Translations under genes and position numbers: made by a program
Shown here: positions 1-8,802 of the stretch, one piece after another
How the letters are laid out: every line of letters starts with the position of its first letter
Position numbering within the stretch: position 1 is the first letter of the stretch
NCBI GenBank assembly: GCA_003537575.1
Contig: DPRS01000036.1
Coordinates: 225 to 64,224 of the forward strand
From: Oxalobacteraceae bacterium
GTDB taxonomy: Bacteria; Pseudomonadota; Gammaproteobacteria; Burkholderiales; Burkholderiaceae_D
Length of the DNA: 64,000 nt
Reading direction: 5' to 3'
Notes under the pieces: generated by a model
Seen by the model: the letters and a program-made list of their open reading frames with translations, nothing else
Databases searched by the model: none
Told to the model about the DNA's origin: nothing

Positions 1-748
1 GGTCTTCCGGCGTATCGACGCCGGCGGCCGGCGCGCTGTCGGTCACATGGACAGCGATCGGATAGCCATGCCACAACACGCGTAACTGCTCCAGCGCCTC
101 GATCTGCTCCAGCGGCGATACCGACAACTGCGGATACGCCTGCAGGAAGGCATTGCTGTAGGCGTACAGGCCGATGTGGCGCAACGGCGCATAGCCGGCC
201 GGCAGCATCGCGGTGCTGCGGGCGAAGCCGTCGCGATGCCAAGGGATGGTGGCGCGTGAAAAATACAGGGCGCGGCCGGCCTGGTCGAGCACTACCTTGA
301 CCACGTTCGGGTTGAATGCTTCGGCGGTTTCCGCGATCGGATGCGCGGCGGTGGCCATCGGCACGCCTGGCGTCCCCGCCACGCCCGGTACACCGGGTAC
401 GATAAGCGCGGCGGTGGCGGCGATCAGGGCCGGGTCGATCAGCGGTTCGTCGCCCTGCACGTTGACGACCACGGCGTCCGGCGCCAGCTTGAGCGCGGCG
501 GCGACTTCGGCGATGCGGTCAGTGCCGGACGGATGGTCGGCGCGCGTCATGTGCGCGGCGATGCCATGCCGCGCACATGCGGCAAGGATATCGGCGTGGT
601 CGGTGGCGACCACCACTTGCGCCGCGCCCGATTGCGCGGCGCGCTCGGCCACGCGCACGACCATGGGCTTGCCGCCAAGGTCGGCGAGCGGCTTGTTGGG
701 CAGGCGGGTCGACGCCAGGCGGGCGGGAATGATGACGGTAAAAGACAT
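1..748 (-). CDS. kdsB: 3-deoxy-manno-octulosonate cytidylyltransferase (CMP-Kdo synthetase), 3' end cut by window
   Basis: KdsB activates Kdo with CTP to give CMP-Kdo, the sugar donor for the lipopolysaccharide inner core; it is a cytosolic enzyme. The reading frame starts at the ATG at 748 and begins [19 protein letters not shown], the nucleotide-binding N-terminus typical of the family. It runs 249 codons to the window edge, where it still reads GVDTPEDL, the conserved C-terminal segment, so only a handful of residues are missing. It is the last visible gene of a minus-strand run exbB-exbD-lpxK-Trm112-like-kdsB, a known lipid A/Kdo gene neighbourhood in betaproteobacteria. The call is secure. 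Confidence 0.95.
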   Translation of the reverse strand, partial: MSFTVIIPARLASTRLPNKPLADLGGKPMVVRVAERAAQSGAAQVVVATDHADILAACARHGIAAHMTRADHPSGTDRIAEVAAALKLAPDAVVVNVQGDEPLIDPALIAATAALIVPGVPGVAGTPGVPMATAAHPIAETAEAFNPNVVKVVLDQAGRALYFSRATIPWHRDGFARSTAMLPAGYAPLRHIGLYAYSNAFLQAYPQLSVSPLEQIEALEQLRVLWHGYPIAVHVTDSAPAAGVDTPED

Positions 749-850
749 CGTTGCTCTGTTTTCTTGCTCGGAAATGCCTTGCCGGCCGCATGCCTTACGC
801 GATGGATCGCGCAAGCGCTCACTTGCCGGCGCAGTGACGCCAGCGGCGCT

Positions 851-1048
851 TCAATCCGCCAGCGGGGCCGGTTCGGCAGGCTTGGCGTTCAGGTCGCGGG
901 CTTCGTCAGCCCACATGATGGGAATGCCGTCGCGGATGGGATAAGCCAGTTTGTCAGGATTGCAAATCAATTCCTGGGCTTTCTTGTCGTATACCAGCGG
1001 CCCCTTGCAAATCGGGCAAACAAGAATATCAAGCAGGCGAGCGTCCAC
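851..1048 (-). CDS. Trm112/YcaR-like small zinc-ribbon-type protein
   Basis: This 65-residue protein starts with [18 protein letters not shown] and contains a CPIC pair, PIRDGIPIM and a short acidic tail, the pattern of the Trm112-like (UPF0434/YcaR) family. Its role is not firmly known in bacteria. I chose the GTG at 1048 because family members begin MD-x-LL-x-ILVCP; an in-frame ATG at 1072 would add eight residues. Either start overlaps the 3' end of lpxK, which suggests translational coupling. The position between lpxK and kdsB is characteristic of this family. Confidence 0.85.
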   Translation of the reverse strand: MDARLLDILVCPICKGPLVYDKKAQELICNPDKLAYPIRDGIPIMWADEARDLNAKPAEPAPLAD

Positions 1049-2099
1049 GAAGTTTCTCCAGTAGTTGGTCAAGCAATGCGCCTTCGATCCGGGCCGTCAC
1101 CGGCACCACCCACAGGCGGGGATCGTTTTTCAGCGCATCCAGTTGCCGACATTTTACTGCATCCTTCTCGGTGATCAGAATGATATCGGCGGCCACATTG
1201 TCAAAAGGGTTGTCGGTGAAGTCGAAATGGTCTGGCAGCGGCAGTTCGGCAAAGGTCAGTCCCTGCGCGCGCAGCGTGGCAAAAAAGCGGCCCGGATTGC
1301 CGATGCCGGCAGCGGCCAGCAGCCTGGCCGGCCTTTGCTCACCGGTGACGGGCGCGGAGGCGTTGCCGGCGTCGCCCGCCGCCTGGCCGAATGCCGCCAG
1401 CGGCCGGGTCTGGCTGCGGTCGGCCAGACGTTCGGCGACAGTGCCGTCGAGTTGCATGCGGAATGCCGGCGCCGGCATGGCCGGCATCGGCCCGTTCGCA
1501 TTGACCACGGTGAAATCGCGGCGCCGGCTGGCCGGCTCACGCAAGGGCCCGGCCGGCAGCAGCCAGCCATTGCCATTGCCGCGACTGTCGCACAGGACGA
1601 TTTCGACATTGCGCTGCAAGGCATAGTGCTGCAAGCCGTCATCGGCGAGGATCAGATCGACCTCGGGCCGCGCCGCCAGCAGGGCGCGGCCGGTAGCCGC
1701 GCGGTCGCGCCCGACCATCACCGGGCAACCGGCGTGCGCGGCAATCAATAGCGGTTCGTCACCGACCTCTTGCGGAGAGGCATCCACCGTCACCAGGCGC
1801 GGTGCGGCATGGCTGGCGCCATAGCCACGGGAGATGACGCCGGGAGAATAGCCGGCGGCGCGCAAGGCTTGCGCCAGCCAGATGGTCAGGGGGGTTTTGC
1901 CGGTGCCGCCGACAAAGATGTTGCCGACCACGACCACCGGCACCGGCAGCCGGGCCGAGGCCAGCCGGCCGGTCGCATACAGTTTCCTGCGCAGCGCGCC
2001 GGCGAGCCCGAACAGCCAGGACAAAGGGAGCAAAGCCAGCGCCAGCGGGCCGCGCCGCAACCAGGCGCGCGTCAGCAGCGATTCGAATTGCGGGCGCAT
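1029..2099 (-). CDS. lpxK: tetraacyldisaccharide 4'-kinase
   Basis: LpxK phosphorylates the 4' position of the lipid A disaccharide precursor at the inner membrane. The 356-residue protein has an N-terminal hydrophobic stretch (residues about 17-35), a P-loop GGTGKTP near residue 65 preceded by [11 protein letters not shown], and the family motif DDGLQHYAL. Length is slightly above the usual 320-340, with an alanine/proline-rich insert around residues 235-260. It starts at ATG 2099, 16 nt after the exbD stop, and overlaps the next gene at its 3' end. It is part of the exbB-to-kdsB operon. Confidence 0.95.
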   Translation of the reverse strand: MRPQFESLLTRAWLRRGPLALALLPLSWLFGLAGALRRKLYATGRLASARLPVPVVVVGNIFVGGTGKTPLTIWLAQALRAAGYSPGVISRGYGASHAAPRLVTVDASPQEVGDEPLLIAAHAGCPVMVGRDRAATGRALLAARPEVDLILADDGLQHYALQRNVEIVLCDSRGNGNGWLLPAGPLREPASRRRDFTVVNANGPMPAMPAPAFRMQLDGTVAERLADRSQTRPLAAFGQAAGDAGNASAPVTGEQRPARLLAAAGIGNPGRFFATLRAQGLTFAELPLPDHFDFTDNPFDNVAADIILITEKDAVKCRQLDALKNDPRLWVVPVTARIEGALLDQLLEKLRGRSPA

Positions 2100-2114
2100 C
2101 GTGGCCGGCAGCGC

Positions 2115-2552
2115 CTACTTCTTGCCGCTGGTCTGGGCAGCGAACGTGACCTTGGCGAAACCGGCCAGACGCGCTGCTTCGAGCACGTTGATCACGGTCT
2201 GGTGGGCGGCGGCGGCGTCGGCGTTGATGATGACCACGGGGTCTTCCTGGCTGCCGCCTTCGGCGGCGGCCTTTTTCAAGTCTTCCGCCAGGCCGGCCGG
2301 ATCGTGATATGCCACCTGGGCGTTATTGATGATGTAACGGCCCTGCGCATCGACGCCGACATTGATCTCCTGCGGCCGCTGCACCGATTTTTCGGCGTCG
2401 GCGGTGGGCAGGGTAATCTGCAGTTCGGTGAATTTGCTATAGGTGGTGGTGACCATCAGAAAGATCAGGATCACCAGCAGCACGTCGATGAACGGAATCA
2501 GGTTGATTTCCGGGTCTTCGCGCATGCGGCCCTTGCGAAAGTCCATTGCCAT
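2115..2552 (-). CDS. exbD: biopolymer transport protein ExbD/TolR family
   Basis: A 145-residue protein with a short cytoplasmic N-terminus, one transmembrane segment (LIPFIDVLLVILIFLMV) and a periplasmic domain, the standard ExbD/TolR plan. The membrane Asp in NLIPFIDVLL is the proton-path residue of the family. ExbD works with ExbB and TonB to energise outer-membrane transport. It follows exbB by 15 nt and precedes lpxK by 15 nt. In several betaproteobacteria this exbBD pair sits ahead of lpxK; whether it serves TonB or lipid transport cannot be decided from sequence. Confidence 0.93.
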   Translation of the reverse strand: MAMDFRKGRMREDPEINLIPFIDVLLVILIFLMVTTTYSKFTELQITLPTADAEKSVQRPQEINVGVDAQGRYIINNAQVAYHDPAGLAEDLKKAAAEGGSQEDPVVIINADAAAAHQTVINVLEAARLAGFAKVTFAAQTSGKK

Positions 2553-2567
2553 GCCGGTTGTGCCTTC

Positions 2568-3173
2568 TTACTTGCGTGCGCTGTGCACGGTATCGACGAA
2601 TTTCACCGCCTGCTGCTGCATGTCGACGATAAAGCTGTCAACCAGCGCGCGGAAGTGGCGGTAGAAAATCAGCGTCGGCATGGCGATCGCCAAGCCGAAG
2701 CCGGTGTTGTACAGGGCCACCGAAATACCGTGCGCCAGCTCGGCCGGGTTGGTGCCGCTGGCGTTTTGCGCGCCGAAAATCTCGATCATGCCGACGATGG
2801 TGCCGAACAGGCCCATCAGCGGCGCCAGGCTGGCGATCGTGCCAAGCGTAGTCAGGAAGCGTTCCAGTTCATGCGCCGTGCCGTATCCTGCTTCTTCGAT
2901 CGATTCCTTCATGACGTCGCGCGGCGCATCGACATTGCGCAGGCCGGCGGCCAGCACGCGGCCCAGCGGCGAATTCTGTTCCAGCTTGGCGACCACATCG
3001 GCGTTGATCTTGCCATTGTGATACACCCGAATGACTTCCTGCAGAAGGTTGGGTGGCAGGATACGGTTGCGGCGCAGGTACAACAAGCGTTCAATGATCA
3101 GGGACAGCGCAATGACTGAGGCGACCAGCAGGAACCAGATGGGCCAGCCTGCCGCTTGGATAATGGCGAACAA
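2568..3173 (-). CDS. exbB: MotA/TolQ/ExbB proton channel family protein
   Basis: A 201-residue inner-membrane protein with an N-terminal helix (WPIWFLLVASVIALSLIIERL) and two further helices at about 105-130 and 150-172, containing the conserved LGTIASLAPLMGLFGTIVGM region of ExbB/TolQ. The start is a TTG at 3173, supported by a GAGGAG ribosome binding site six bases upstream; no ATG is available at a suitable distance. First gene of the exbB-exbD-lpxK-Trm112-kdsB run. Its promoter must lie in the 140 nt between it and nnrS. Confidence 0.93.
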   Translation of the reverse strand: MFAIIQAAGWPIWFLLVASVIALSLIIERLLYLRRNRILPPNLLQEVIRVYHNGKINADVVAKLEQNSPLGRVLAAGLRNVDAPRDVMKESIEEAGYGTAHELERFLTTLGTIASLAPLMGLFGTIVGMIEIFGAQNASGTNPAELAHGISVALYNTGFGLAIAMPTLIFYRHFRALVDSFIVDMQQQAVKFVDTVHSARK

Positions 3174-3313
3174 AAGAAACTCCTCGATACGATGCAGTCA
3201 TGGGAGCGCAGCAAGCCGCGCAAGATGCAGAATGTATCGTGTTGAGCCATTGGTAGCAAGCATCATTGTATTGAGGCTGCAACGCATGGAAAGATTGACA
3301 AGAATTTTATGAT

Positions 3314-4510
3314 TCAGCCTTCCTTGCCATCGATGCGGACTGCCATCAAATAAGGCGTGTATTTGACCAGGTACAGAGCAAAGGCGGTTCCCCAGCAGGC
3401 GGCGGCAATCACCAGCGCCGCATTGCGCAGGAAGCCGACTTCGATTGCGGCGGCAAAGCGCGCAATCACGCCGATTTGAATCAGGGCGTACATCCAGGTT
3501 TCCATTGCGCCGTTTTTGAGCAGACGGCCGGTATGGCCGAGCGCCGTGCGGGTGATCATGCCGATGATGAGCCCGCCTATCGAGCCGATTGCCAGCACAT
3601 GGAATGCCGCGGAATTGCTCACCACGCCAACGGCGGCCAGGCCCAGCAGCGCGAAGCCGACCGGAATCCAGCCATAGGAAACGTGCAGAATCCATAGCAA
3701 GGGGTTATGCAAGGTGGACAGGCTGCGCCATCCGCTCAAGCGCAGGAATTGCGACACGGCGGCGGCCAAGGCCAGCGAAGCCACCAGTATCCGCGGCATT
3801 TGCGCAATCCATGCCAGGCTCGCCACCGCCGTAGTGGCGATGATGATCTTGTCGCGCATCGGGTCGGTGACGGGTTTCACGCCAAGCACCGCATTTGCCG
3901 TGAAATTCGGGACGATGCGGCCGGCGATCACGGATTCGATCATGACGATCACCAGGATGGCGGCTTCCAGCGGCGCCAGGCTGGAGATGGCCAGCCAGCC
4001 GTTGGCGGCGCCATGATAAATCGCATTGGCGGCAGTCAGCAGGGAAAGCAAGCCCACCAGGAACATGTTGCGCCGGTTCCCCGATCTCTTCAAGACCCGG
4101 TACAGCGGCCAGGTCGCCAGCGGCAGGAAAGCCAGGTCGACAACGGCAGCCAGCAGCGGCGAAACCAGCATGGCGATGCGACCGGCGATCCACAGCAAGG
4201 CCAGCAGCGCCAGATGACGGCCGCGCGGAGTCCAGAGACCGGTCCAGTTGCGACCGGCGGTATACACGAAGCCAATGATGATGGCGATGGCAAAGCCGTA
4301 CACCATTTCATGCACATGCCAGTTCAGGTCGATGTGCGCCAGCTGCGGCGCATAGCCGAAATAGCGCAGCAGCCAGACCGGTACACTGATGGCGGCGAAT
4401 GCCGCAGCCAGCAAATAAAATGGCCGAAACCCAAGGGCGAACAAGGGATGGTTTGCCAGGGAATTTTGGGAAGGCATTGGTTGCGGCTCTTCAATGGTTA
4501 ATAGCGACAT
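3314..4510 (-). CDS. nnrS: NnrS family haem/copper membrane protein
   Basis: NnrS proteins are polytopic inner-membrane proteins linked to nitrosative stress tolerance and found with denitrification genes. From ATG 4510 the protein has 398 residues and about twelve hydrophobic segments; HPLFALGFRPFYLLAA near the N-terminus and NWHVHEMVYGFAIAIIIGF are hallmark NnrS sequences with likely metal-ligand histidines. An alternative ATG at 4477 (MPSQNSL) has a GAAGAG element nine bases upstream and fits the family start even better. An FNR/DNR-type box lies about 125 nt upstream at 4634-4647, which agrees with control by an NO/anaerobiosis regulator. Confidence 0.92.
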   Translation of the reverse strand: MSLLTIEEPQPMPSQNSLANHPLFALGFRPFYLLAAAFAAISVPVWLLRYFGYAPQLAHIDLNWHVHEMVYGFAIAIIIGFVYTAGRNWTGLWTPRGRHLALLALLWIAGRIAMLVSPLLAAVVDLAFLPLATWPLYRVLKRSGNRRNMFLVGLLSLLTAANAIYHGAANGWLAISSLAPLEAAILVIVMIESVIAGRIVPNFTANAVLGVKPVTDPMRDKIIIATTAVASLAWIAQMPRILVASLALAAAVSQFLRLSGWRSLSTLHNPLLWILHVSYGWIPVGFALLGLAAVGVVSNSAAFHVLAIGSIGGLIIGMITRTALGHTGRLLKNGAMETWMYALIQIGVIARFAAAIEVGFLRNAALVIAAACWGTAFALYLVKYTPYLMAVRIDGKEG

Positions 4511-4633
4511 GAAACGCCCGATAGAGAAATAAGCTGGGGTTCCATCCGGGACCAGAATACAGCTTTTTGCTGCCACGGTCGTGAATGGGCTGGTGGTTTG
4601 TAACGATATTAAGAATCGCTACCCTTAATGGAA

Positions 4634-4647
4634 ATGATTTGCATCAA
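4634..4647. promoter_or_regulatory. FNR/DNR-type operator upstream of nnrS
   Basis: On the minus strand the site reads TTGATGCAAATCAT, matching TTGAT-N4-ATCAA in nine of ten fixed positions. It is centred about 130 nt before the nnrS ATG. The surrounding bases (GGAAATGAT... to ...TTTTTTCC) resemble those around the nosZ site. Confidence 0.7.
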
Positions 4648-4857
4648 TTTTTTCCAGCCGGGTTTTCATGCCAAGAATCGAAATAACTTGCAATTAATGC
4701 AATAAAAAACATCCTGCCCATTACCTGGCTCATCTTCCAAAAACTTAATTTCGATCATGTATTTGCCTAAGTGCAGCAGCTTAGGATGTATGTACGTTTG
4801 CAACGGCCGCTTGCCGGCCGCAGCGTTCATTCATTTACACAGAGGAAAAGTATCATC

Positions 4858-5115
4858 ATGCAAGTCGAAACCCTGAAAATTACCGGCATGAATTCAGACC
4901 AGTGTGCCGTCAATGTCAATGGCGTGCTGCGCGCGATCGAGGGCGTTGCCGATGTGAGCGTGTCTTTGCTGGGCAGCCAGGCGCAAGTTCTTTTTAATGA
5001 AAAAAATGTTAATTTGTCCGCATTGCAGGAAGCCTTGGCGCAAGCCGGCTTCGGTTCGGCAGTCGCGACGAAAGCCAAGGATCAGGGTAGCTGCTGCGGC
5101 GGTTGCTGCAGTTAA
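4858..5115 (+). CDS. small heavy-metal-associated (HMA) fold protein with Cys-rich tail
   Basis: An 85-residue protein beginning MQVETLKITGM, with the beta-alpha-beta pattern of HMA copper chaperones (LKITGM, a helix VNVNGVLRAIEGV, then VSVSLLGSQAQVLF). The usual GMTCxxC metal loop is replaced by GMNSDQC, leaving one cysteine, but the C-terminus ends SCCGGCCS with four closely spaced cysteines. The start at 4858 has AGAGGAAAAG before it. It faces the apbE end of the nos operon, so a copper role (NosZ needs CuA and CuZ) is plausible but unproven. A TTGCA-N5-TGCAA repeat lies upstream at 4687-4701. Confidence 0.7.
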   Translation: MQVETLKITGMNSDQCAVNVNGVLRAIEGVADVSVSLLGSQAQVLFNEKNVNLSALQEALAQAGFGSAVATKAKDQGSCCGGCCS

Positions 5116-5163
5116 TCCCCTCGCATTTCATTTCCGCACCAGCGGCTTGCCGCTGTTGTGAGC

Positions 5164-5191
5164 CATGCCGCCCACCGGTAAGGGCGGCATG
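5164..5191. terminator. hairpin between the HMA gene and apbE, possible bidirectional terminator
   Basis: A perfect 10-bp stem CATGCCGCCC / GGGCGGCATG with an 8-nt loop lies between two convergent genes. There is no clear T-run on either side, so terminator function is inferred from position and stem strength. Confidence 0.5.
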
Positions 5192-5236
5192 TACCGTTTC
5201 TCGCAGTCACGCAAACCATCCCTTCGCCATCCCGCA

Positions 5237-6274
5237 TCAGCGAGCTTGCTGCGCCTCCAACCGCTTGCGCATGGCTTCGGTCATTTCCACGTTCCGCTTC
5301 GAATCGATCAGCATCACTTCCTTCAGGCCCAGCCGCTCTGACATCGCGCGCCAGTGCGCCGGCCCGGCAACGAACAGCGGCTTTGAATGGCCATCCGAAC
5401 GCGTGCCGGCATCCTTGCCGCCGGAAGTGATGATGGTGACCGAGGCCACCAGATCGGTGGTCTCGCCGGTGCGCGGATCGATGATGTGCGGGCGACGCTT
5501 GCCGTCCTTCATGAAATAGCGCTGATAGTCGCCGCTCGTGCCGATGGCTTCATTGTCGCGCAGCGTCACCACGGCGATCGAACCTTCCCCGCGCGGGTCC
5601 TGGATGCCGACTGTCCACGGCCGGTCGCCGGGGCGGCCGATCGCCAGCATGTTGCCGCCGACATTGATCAGCGCAGCCTTCACTCCTTGTGCGCGCAGGA
5701 TCTGCGCTGCGCGATCCAGGGCGTATCCTTTCGCATAGCCGCCGAGATCCAGCATGACCGTCCTGTTGCTGCTGGAAATAGTCGTGCCATCGAAGCGCAG
5801 GTCGCTCATGCGAGGATTGGCATCGACCAGGCGCCGTATTTCCGCCGGGTCCGGCGACTTCGGCTTGATTTCGCTGGACTGGAATCCCCAGAGGCGGATC
5901 AGGCGGCCGATCGCCGGATTGAACAGGTTATCCGAGCTTTCCGCCAGCATGGTGGCGGCTTTCAGGATGTCGACCATCTCGGCATCCGCCGCATAGGGCT
6001 CGCCACGCGCGATGGCGTCGTTGAGCGCAGTCAGCGCGCTCGGTTGCCATGCATGGAACTTGTGATGCAGCCGATCGAATTCGCTCAGGACCTTCCCGCT
6101 CAATTCATCCGCGCGCTCCTGCGATTCGCCATAAATGCTGATTTCCACCCGCGTGCCAAATACATGCCCCTGAACGCGGTGGATGGTTTCATTACGCGCG
6201 CATCCGTTCAGCAGGGTCAGCAGCATCGCTAGCGGCAACAAATATCGGCAAATGAATTGATGGGCTCGACGCAT
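5237..6274 (-). CDS. ApbE/NosX family FAD:protein FMN transferase
   Basis: ApbE proteins attach FMN covalently to a Ser/Thr of exported flavoproteins such as NosR. The 345-residue protein (ATG 6274; an ATG at 6301 would add nine residues) starts with a lipoprotein-like signal ending LLTLLNGC, then GHVFGTRVEISIYG, NPAIGRLIRLWGF, LDLGGYAKGYALD, ALINVGGNMLAIG and RRPHIIDPRTGE, the ordered motifs of the family. It is the last gene of the nos run, where NosX-type ApbE is expected, and NosR here has the acceptor-type SGAT motif. I infer that NosR is its substrate. Confidence 0.9.
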   Translation of the reverse strand: MRRAHQFICRYLLPLAMLLTLLNGCARNETIHRVQGHVFGTRVEISIYGESQERADELSGKVLSEFDRLHHKFHAWQPSALTALNDAIARGEPYAADAEMVDILKAATMLAESSDNLFNPAIGRLIRLWGFQSSEIKPKSPDPAEIRRLVDANPRMSDLRFDGTTISSSNRTVMLDLGGYAKGYALDRAAQILRAQGVKAALINVGGNMLAIGRPGDRPWTVGIQDPRGEGSIAVVTLRDNEAIGTSGDYQRYFMKDGKRRPHIIDPRTGETTDLVASVTIITSGGKDAGTRSDGHSKPLFVAGPAHWRAMSERLGLKEVMLIDSKRNVEMTEAMRKRLEAQQAR

Positions 6275-6427
6275 GATATTGATGATGATTTGTCGTCGCA
6301 ACCCGGGCCGTGAAAACCGCGCAAATGGAATTTGCGCATGCCCGGGTGCGACGGGAAGAATGGAGCTTCCGGTTGAGGCTCATGGAAGGGACGCCGCGCC
6401 CGGCGACCCCCTGCCATGCAAGCAGAA

Positions 6428-6745
6428 TCAGCTGGCCTTGCTGATCATGTAGTCGACCACAGCCTTCACTTCATCATCCTTCAGGCCGGGATTGCCGCCC
6501 TTAGCCGGCATCATCTTGAAGCCTTTGAGCGCGTTGGCATAGACCGCATCCTTGCCCTTGGACACGCGCGGGCCCCATGCCGCCTTGTCGCCCAGTTTCG
6601 GCGCGCCCATCAGGCCGCTGCCATGGCAGGAAGCGCAGGAAGCTTTGTATACCTGCTCCCCCTTGGCCAGGTCGCCCGCGTTTGCTGCCGGCGCTTGGAC
6701 CAATGCCGCCGCGATCATGAACGGCAATAGTTTCAGAACTTTCAT
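6428..6745 (-). CDS. periplasmic class I c-type cytochrome (c5-like)
   Basis: A 105-residue protein with a signal peptide (MKVLKLLPFMIAAALVQAPAANA), one CASCH haem-binding site, and a distal methionine in the KMMPAKGGNPGL segment. This is the layout of small cytochrome c5/c551-type electron carriers. It sits between a gene of unknown function and apbE at the end of the nos run, so a role in passing electrons to NosZ or in NosR-linked transfer is likely by context. The ATG at 6745 follows GGAGAGATG-type sequence a few bases upstream. Confidence 0.88.
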   Translation of the reverse strand: MKVLKLLPFMIAAALVQAPAANAGDLAKGEQVYKASCASCHGSGLMGAPKLGDKAAWGPRVSKGKDAVYANALKGFKMMPAKGGNPGLKDDEVKAVVDYMISKAS

Positions 6746-6777
6746 TTACATCTCTCCATCTGGTTAATAAAACGGGA

Positions 6778-7452
6778 TCAATCCCCGGCTTCCGCTTGCG
6801 CCGTCACTGCCGGTTCCAGCAAGGGATTGACCAGCAAAACGTCAAGCAAGTGAAAAAAGTTGACCAGGCAATCGGTGCCGGGTCTTGTAAAGGAATCGGC
6901 GCGCACCGCGCCATCCTCGCCATGCAGGTGATGCGGGAAGGTGGCGCATTCCGGATGCGTGGGCGCGGTGTCGATGCGCAGCTCGGCTTCGCCCCAGCTC
7001 CAGCTCAGCATGTATTCGTCGGCGCTGAAATAGCGCACTTCCATCAGCAGCCCGCAGTCGAAAGACAGCAGCAGCGCATCCTGCGCCATCCGCACCGGCT
7101 CGGCCAGGCGATGCGCGTATTGCGTCTCCAGGCGCTCCTTCAGGACCATATGCACGCTAGGCTGCGCATCCCCATCGACCGAGGCGGCGCCAAGCTGCGC
7201 CAGCATGTCGGCGCGCACGAACAGGCGGGTCTGCTCCAGGATCAGCGCGCCCAGATAATGATCATAGCCCGGATGCTCATCCACCTGTCCGCTCCTGATT
7301 TTTTCCAGCAAGGCGGCTTCATTCTCGACTTCGTAGCGCTTGAGCATGGCCTTGCGCGATTCCCGCAATACGTAATTGGTCCTCGCATACAGTTTCTGCG
7401 TGTTTTCGGGATCGTCGTGCATATCCATTGCCTGATCGGTATCCAGTGTCAT
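6778..7452 (-). CDS. uncharacterised protein encoded inside the nos operon
   Basis: I do not recognise this 224-residue protein with certainty. It has no signal peptide or membrane helix and is rich in charged residues. The N-terminal part (to about 60) reads as a long helix, LYARTNYVLRESRKAMLKRY. The C-terminal part has WSWGEAELRIDTAPTHPECATFPHHLHG, which faintly recalls the FPHHxH segment of DUF6516/TumE-like proteins. It begins 10 nt after nosL and ends 32 nt before the cytochrome c gene, so it is almost certainly co-transcribed with them. A function in N2O reductase maturation or electron supply would be a guess from position only. Confidence 0.75.
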   Translation of the reverse strand: MTLDTDQAMDMHDDPENTQKLYARTNYVLRESRKAMLKRYEVENEAALLEKIRSGQVDEHPGYDHYLGALILEQTRLFVRADMLAQLGAASVDGDAQPSVHMVLKERLETQYAHRLAEPVRMAQDALLLSFDCGLLMEVRYFSADEYMLSWSWGEAELRIDTAPTHPECATFPHHLHGEDGAVRADSFTRPGTDCLVNFFHLLDVLLVNPLLEPAVTAQAEAGD

Positions 7453-7462
7453 CTTGTCCCTC

Positions 7463-7981
7463 TCAATGCATCTTGCTGTCGTTCGCCCCGGAAGGCTGGT
7501 TCAGCATGTCGGTAGTGATCTCCGCAAAGCGCACGATCTTCCCGCCCTCGTTCTTCACGAAAGTTTCGGCATCCTGCATGCTTGAAAAAGAGCCAAGGGT
7601 CGGCCCCATCGATCCGTTCTTCTTGCTGCCGATGACATAGATGGCGGTCCTGGCATCGATCCAGTTTCCTTGCGGATTTTCCCATGCGGTCTTGCCCATG
7701 TCCTGCACATGGATCGACGCAACCCCGCGCTTCTGCTCCGGCGTCAGCACGGTTGCGAACAACTCCATCAAGTCGCAAAAAAATTCCGGCGTCCCTTCAG
7801 CGTACTGCATCTGCGCCTTCGGTCCCGGATGATCCCGCAGCACCATGCCATCCAGAGAACAGACGGTATCGTTACCCGGCTCCTGCGGCGTGGCCAGTTC
7901 GATCGACTTGCTGCAGGCGGCGAGTGCCGCCAGCAGCACCAGGCCTGACGCGGCCTTGCCGATCAGTCGAGTTGTTTTCAC
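7463..7981 (-). CDS. nosL: nitrous oxide reductase accessory copper lipoprotein NosL
   Basis: NosL is an outer-facing lipoprotein that binds Cu(I) and helps assemble the CuZ centre of NosZ. The 172-residue product has a lipoprotein signal ending LAALAAC, the copper-site region CSLDGMVLRDHPGPKAQM, EFFCDLMELFA, and a C-terminal half matching NosL (WIDARTAIYVIGSKKNGSMG). The GTG at 7981 overlaps the nosY stop as GTGA, a common coupling arrangement, and there is no better start. It lies directly after nosF-nosY as in most clade I nos clusters. Confidence 0.93.
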   Translation of the reverse strand: MKTTRLIGKAASGLVLLAALAACSKSIELATPQEPGNDTVCSLDGMVLRDHPGPKAQMQYAEGTPEFFCDLMELFATVLTPEQKRGVASIHVQDMGKTAWENPQGNWIDARTAIYVIGSKKNGSMGPTLGSFSSMQDAETFVKNEGGKIVRFAEITTDMLNQPSGANDSKMH

Positions 7982-8802
7982 TTGAATCTCCAGTTTGCAA
8001 TCAAAAACGGTATGACAATCCAGCCCAGCATGATGCCTGCCAACACTGACGGCTGCGTCAGGTTTTCCGGCATCACGGTCGCCAGTCCATACATGGCTTG
8101 CACCTGCTCGGAGCTGAAGATATTCAGCAGCCGGAAAACATCGGCAGGATTGAGCATCAGCAGCGCGCCGAACACCCCGCTGCTCAGGCTGCCCTGGCTT
8201 GCCACCAGCGCGCCGGTCAGCAGCAGGTCGAAAATCAGCACGAAGAAAAACCACAGCGCGATCGCCAGCCCGGAAGCGCGCATGCGATCCGACGTCAACA
8301 CCGACACCAGCAACGACAGGCTGAGGAACGCCATGCCCATCAGGATCGCCGACAGCACGAAGCCGAGATAATGGTACAAGTCGGCGGTACCCAGTTGCGA
8401 TGCCAGCGGCAAGAGGCCCGCGCCGAAGCCGATCACCGTCGAACAGGCCAGCGCCGCCGACAGGCCGAGATATTTGCCCAGCAAGACCTCGAAGCGGGTG
8501 ATCGGCATCGACAGCAGCAGCTCCAGCGAGCCGCGCTCGCGCTCTCCCACCACCGCATCGTAGCCGAGGATCAGCGCAATCAGCGGCACCAGATAAATCA
8601 CCAGGCTGACCAGGCTGGCGATCGTCACATCGATCCCGCGAAAGCCGACCGAGCCCTGCTGCGCCGAGCCGAAATAGGCAATCGCCAGCGCAAACAGCGA
8701 AAAGATCACGGCCACCGCCAGCACCCACAGGTTGCGGATGCGGTCGCGGAATTCCTTGCCGGCGATGATCCGCACCTGTCGTAATTCCATACATTTAAAC
8801 AT
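7978..8802 (-). CDS. nosY: NosY, ABC transporter permease for N2O reductase maturation
   Basis: A 274-residue protein with six hydrophobic segments and the ABC-2 motif GERERGSLELLLSMPITR after the second. NosY is the membrane part of NosDFY, which supplies the sulfur species for the CuZ site. I chose ATG 8802 (MFKCMELRQV), which has GGAG six bases upstream and overlaps the nosF end by eight bases; MELRQV at 8790 is the alternative. In-frame sequence upstream is not family-like. Confidence 0.94.
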   Translation of the reverse strand: MFKCMELRQVRIIAGKEFRDRIRNLWVLAVAVIFSLFALAIAYFGSAQQGSVGFRGIDVTIASLVSLVIYLVPLIALILGYDAVVGERERGSLELLLSMPITRFEVLLGKYLGLSAALACSTVIGFGAGLLPLASQLGTADLYHYLGFVLSAILMGMAFLSLSLLVSVLTSDRMRASGLAIALWFFFVLIFDLLLTGALVASQGSLSSGVFGALLMLNPADVFRLLNIFSSEQVQAMYGLATVMPENLTQPSVLAGIMLGWIVIPFLIANWRFK

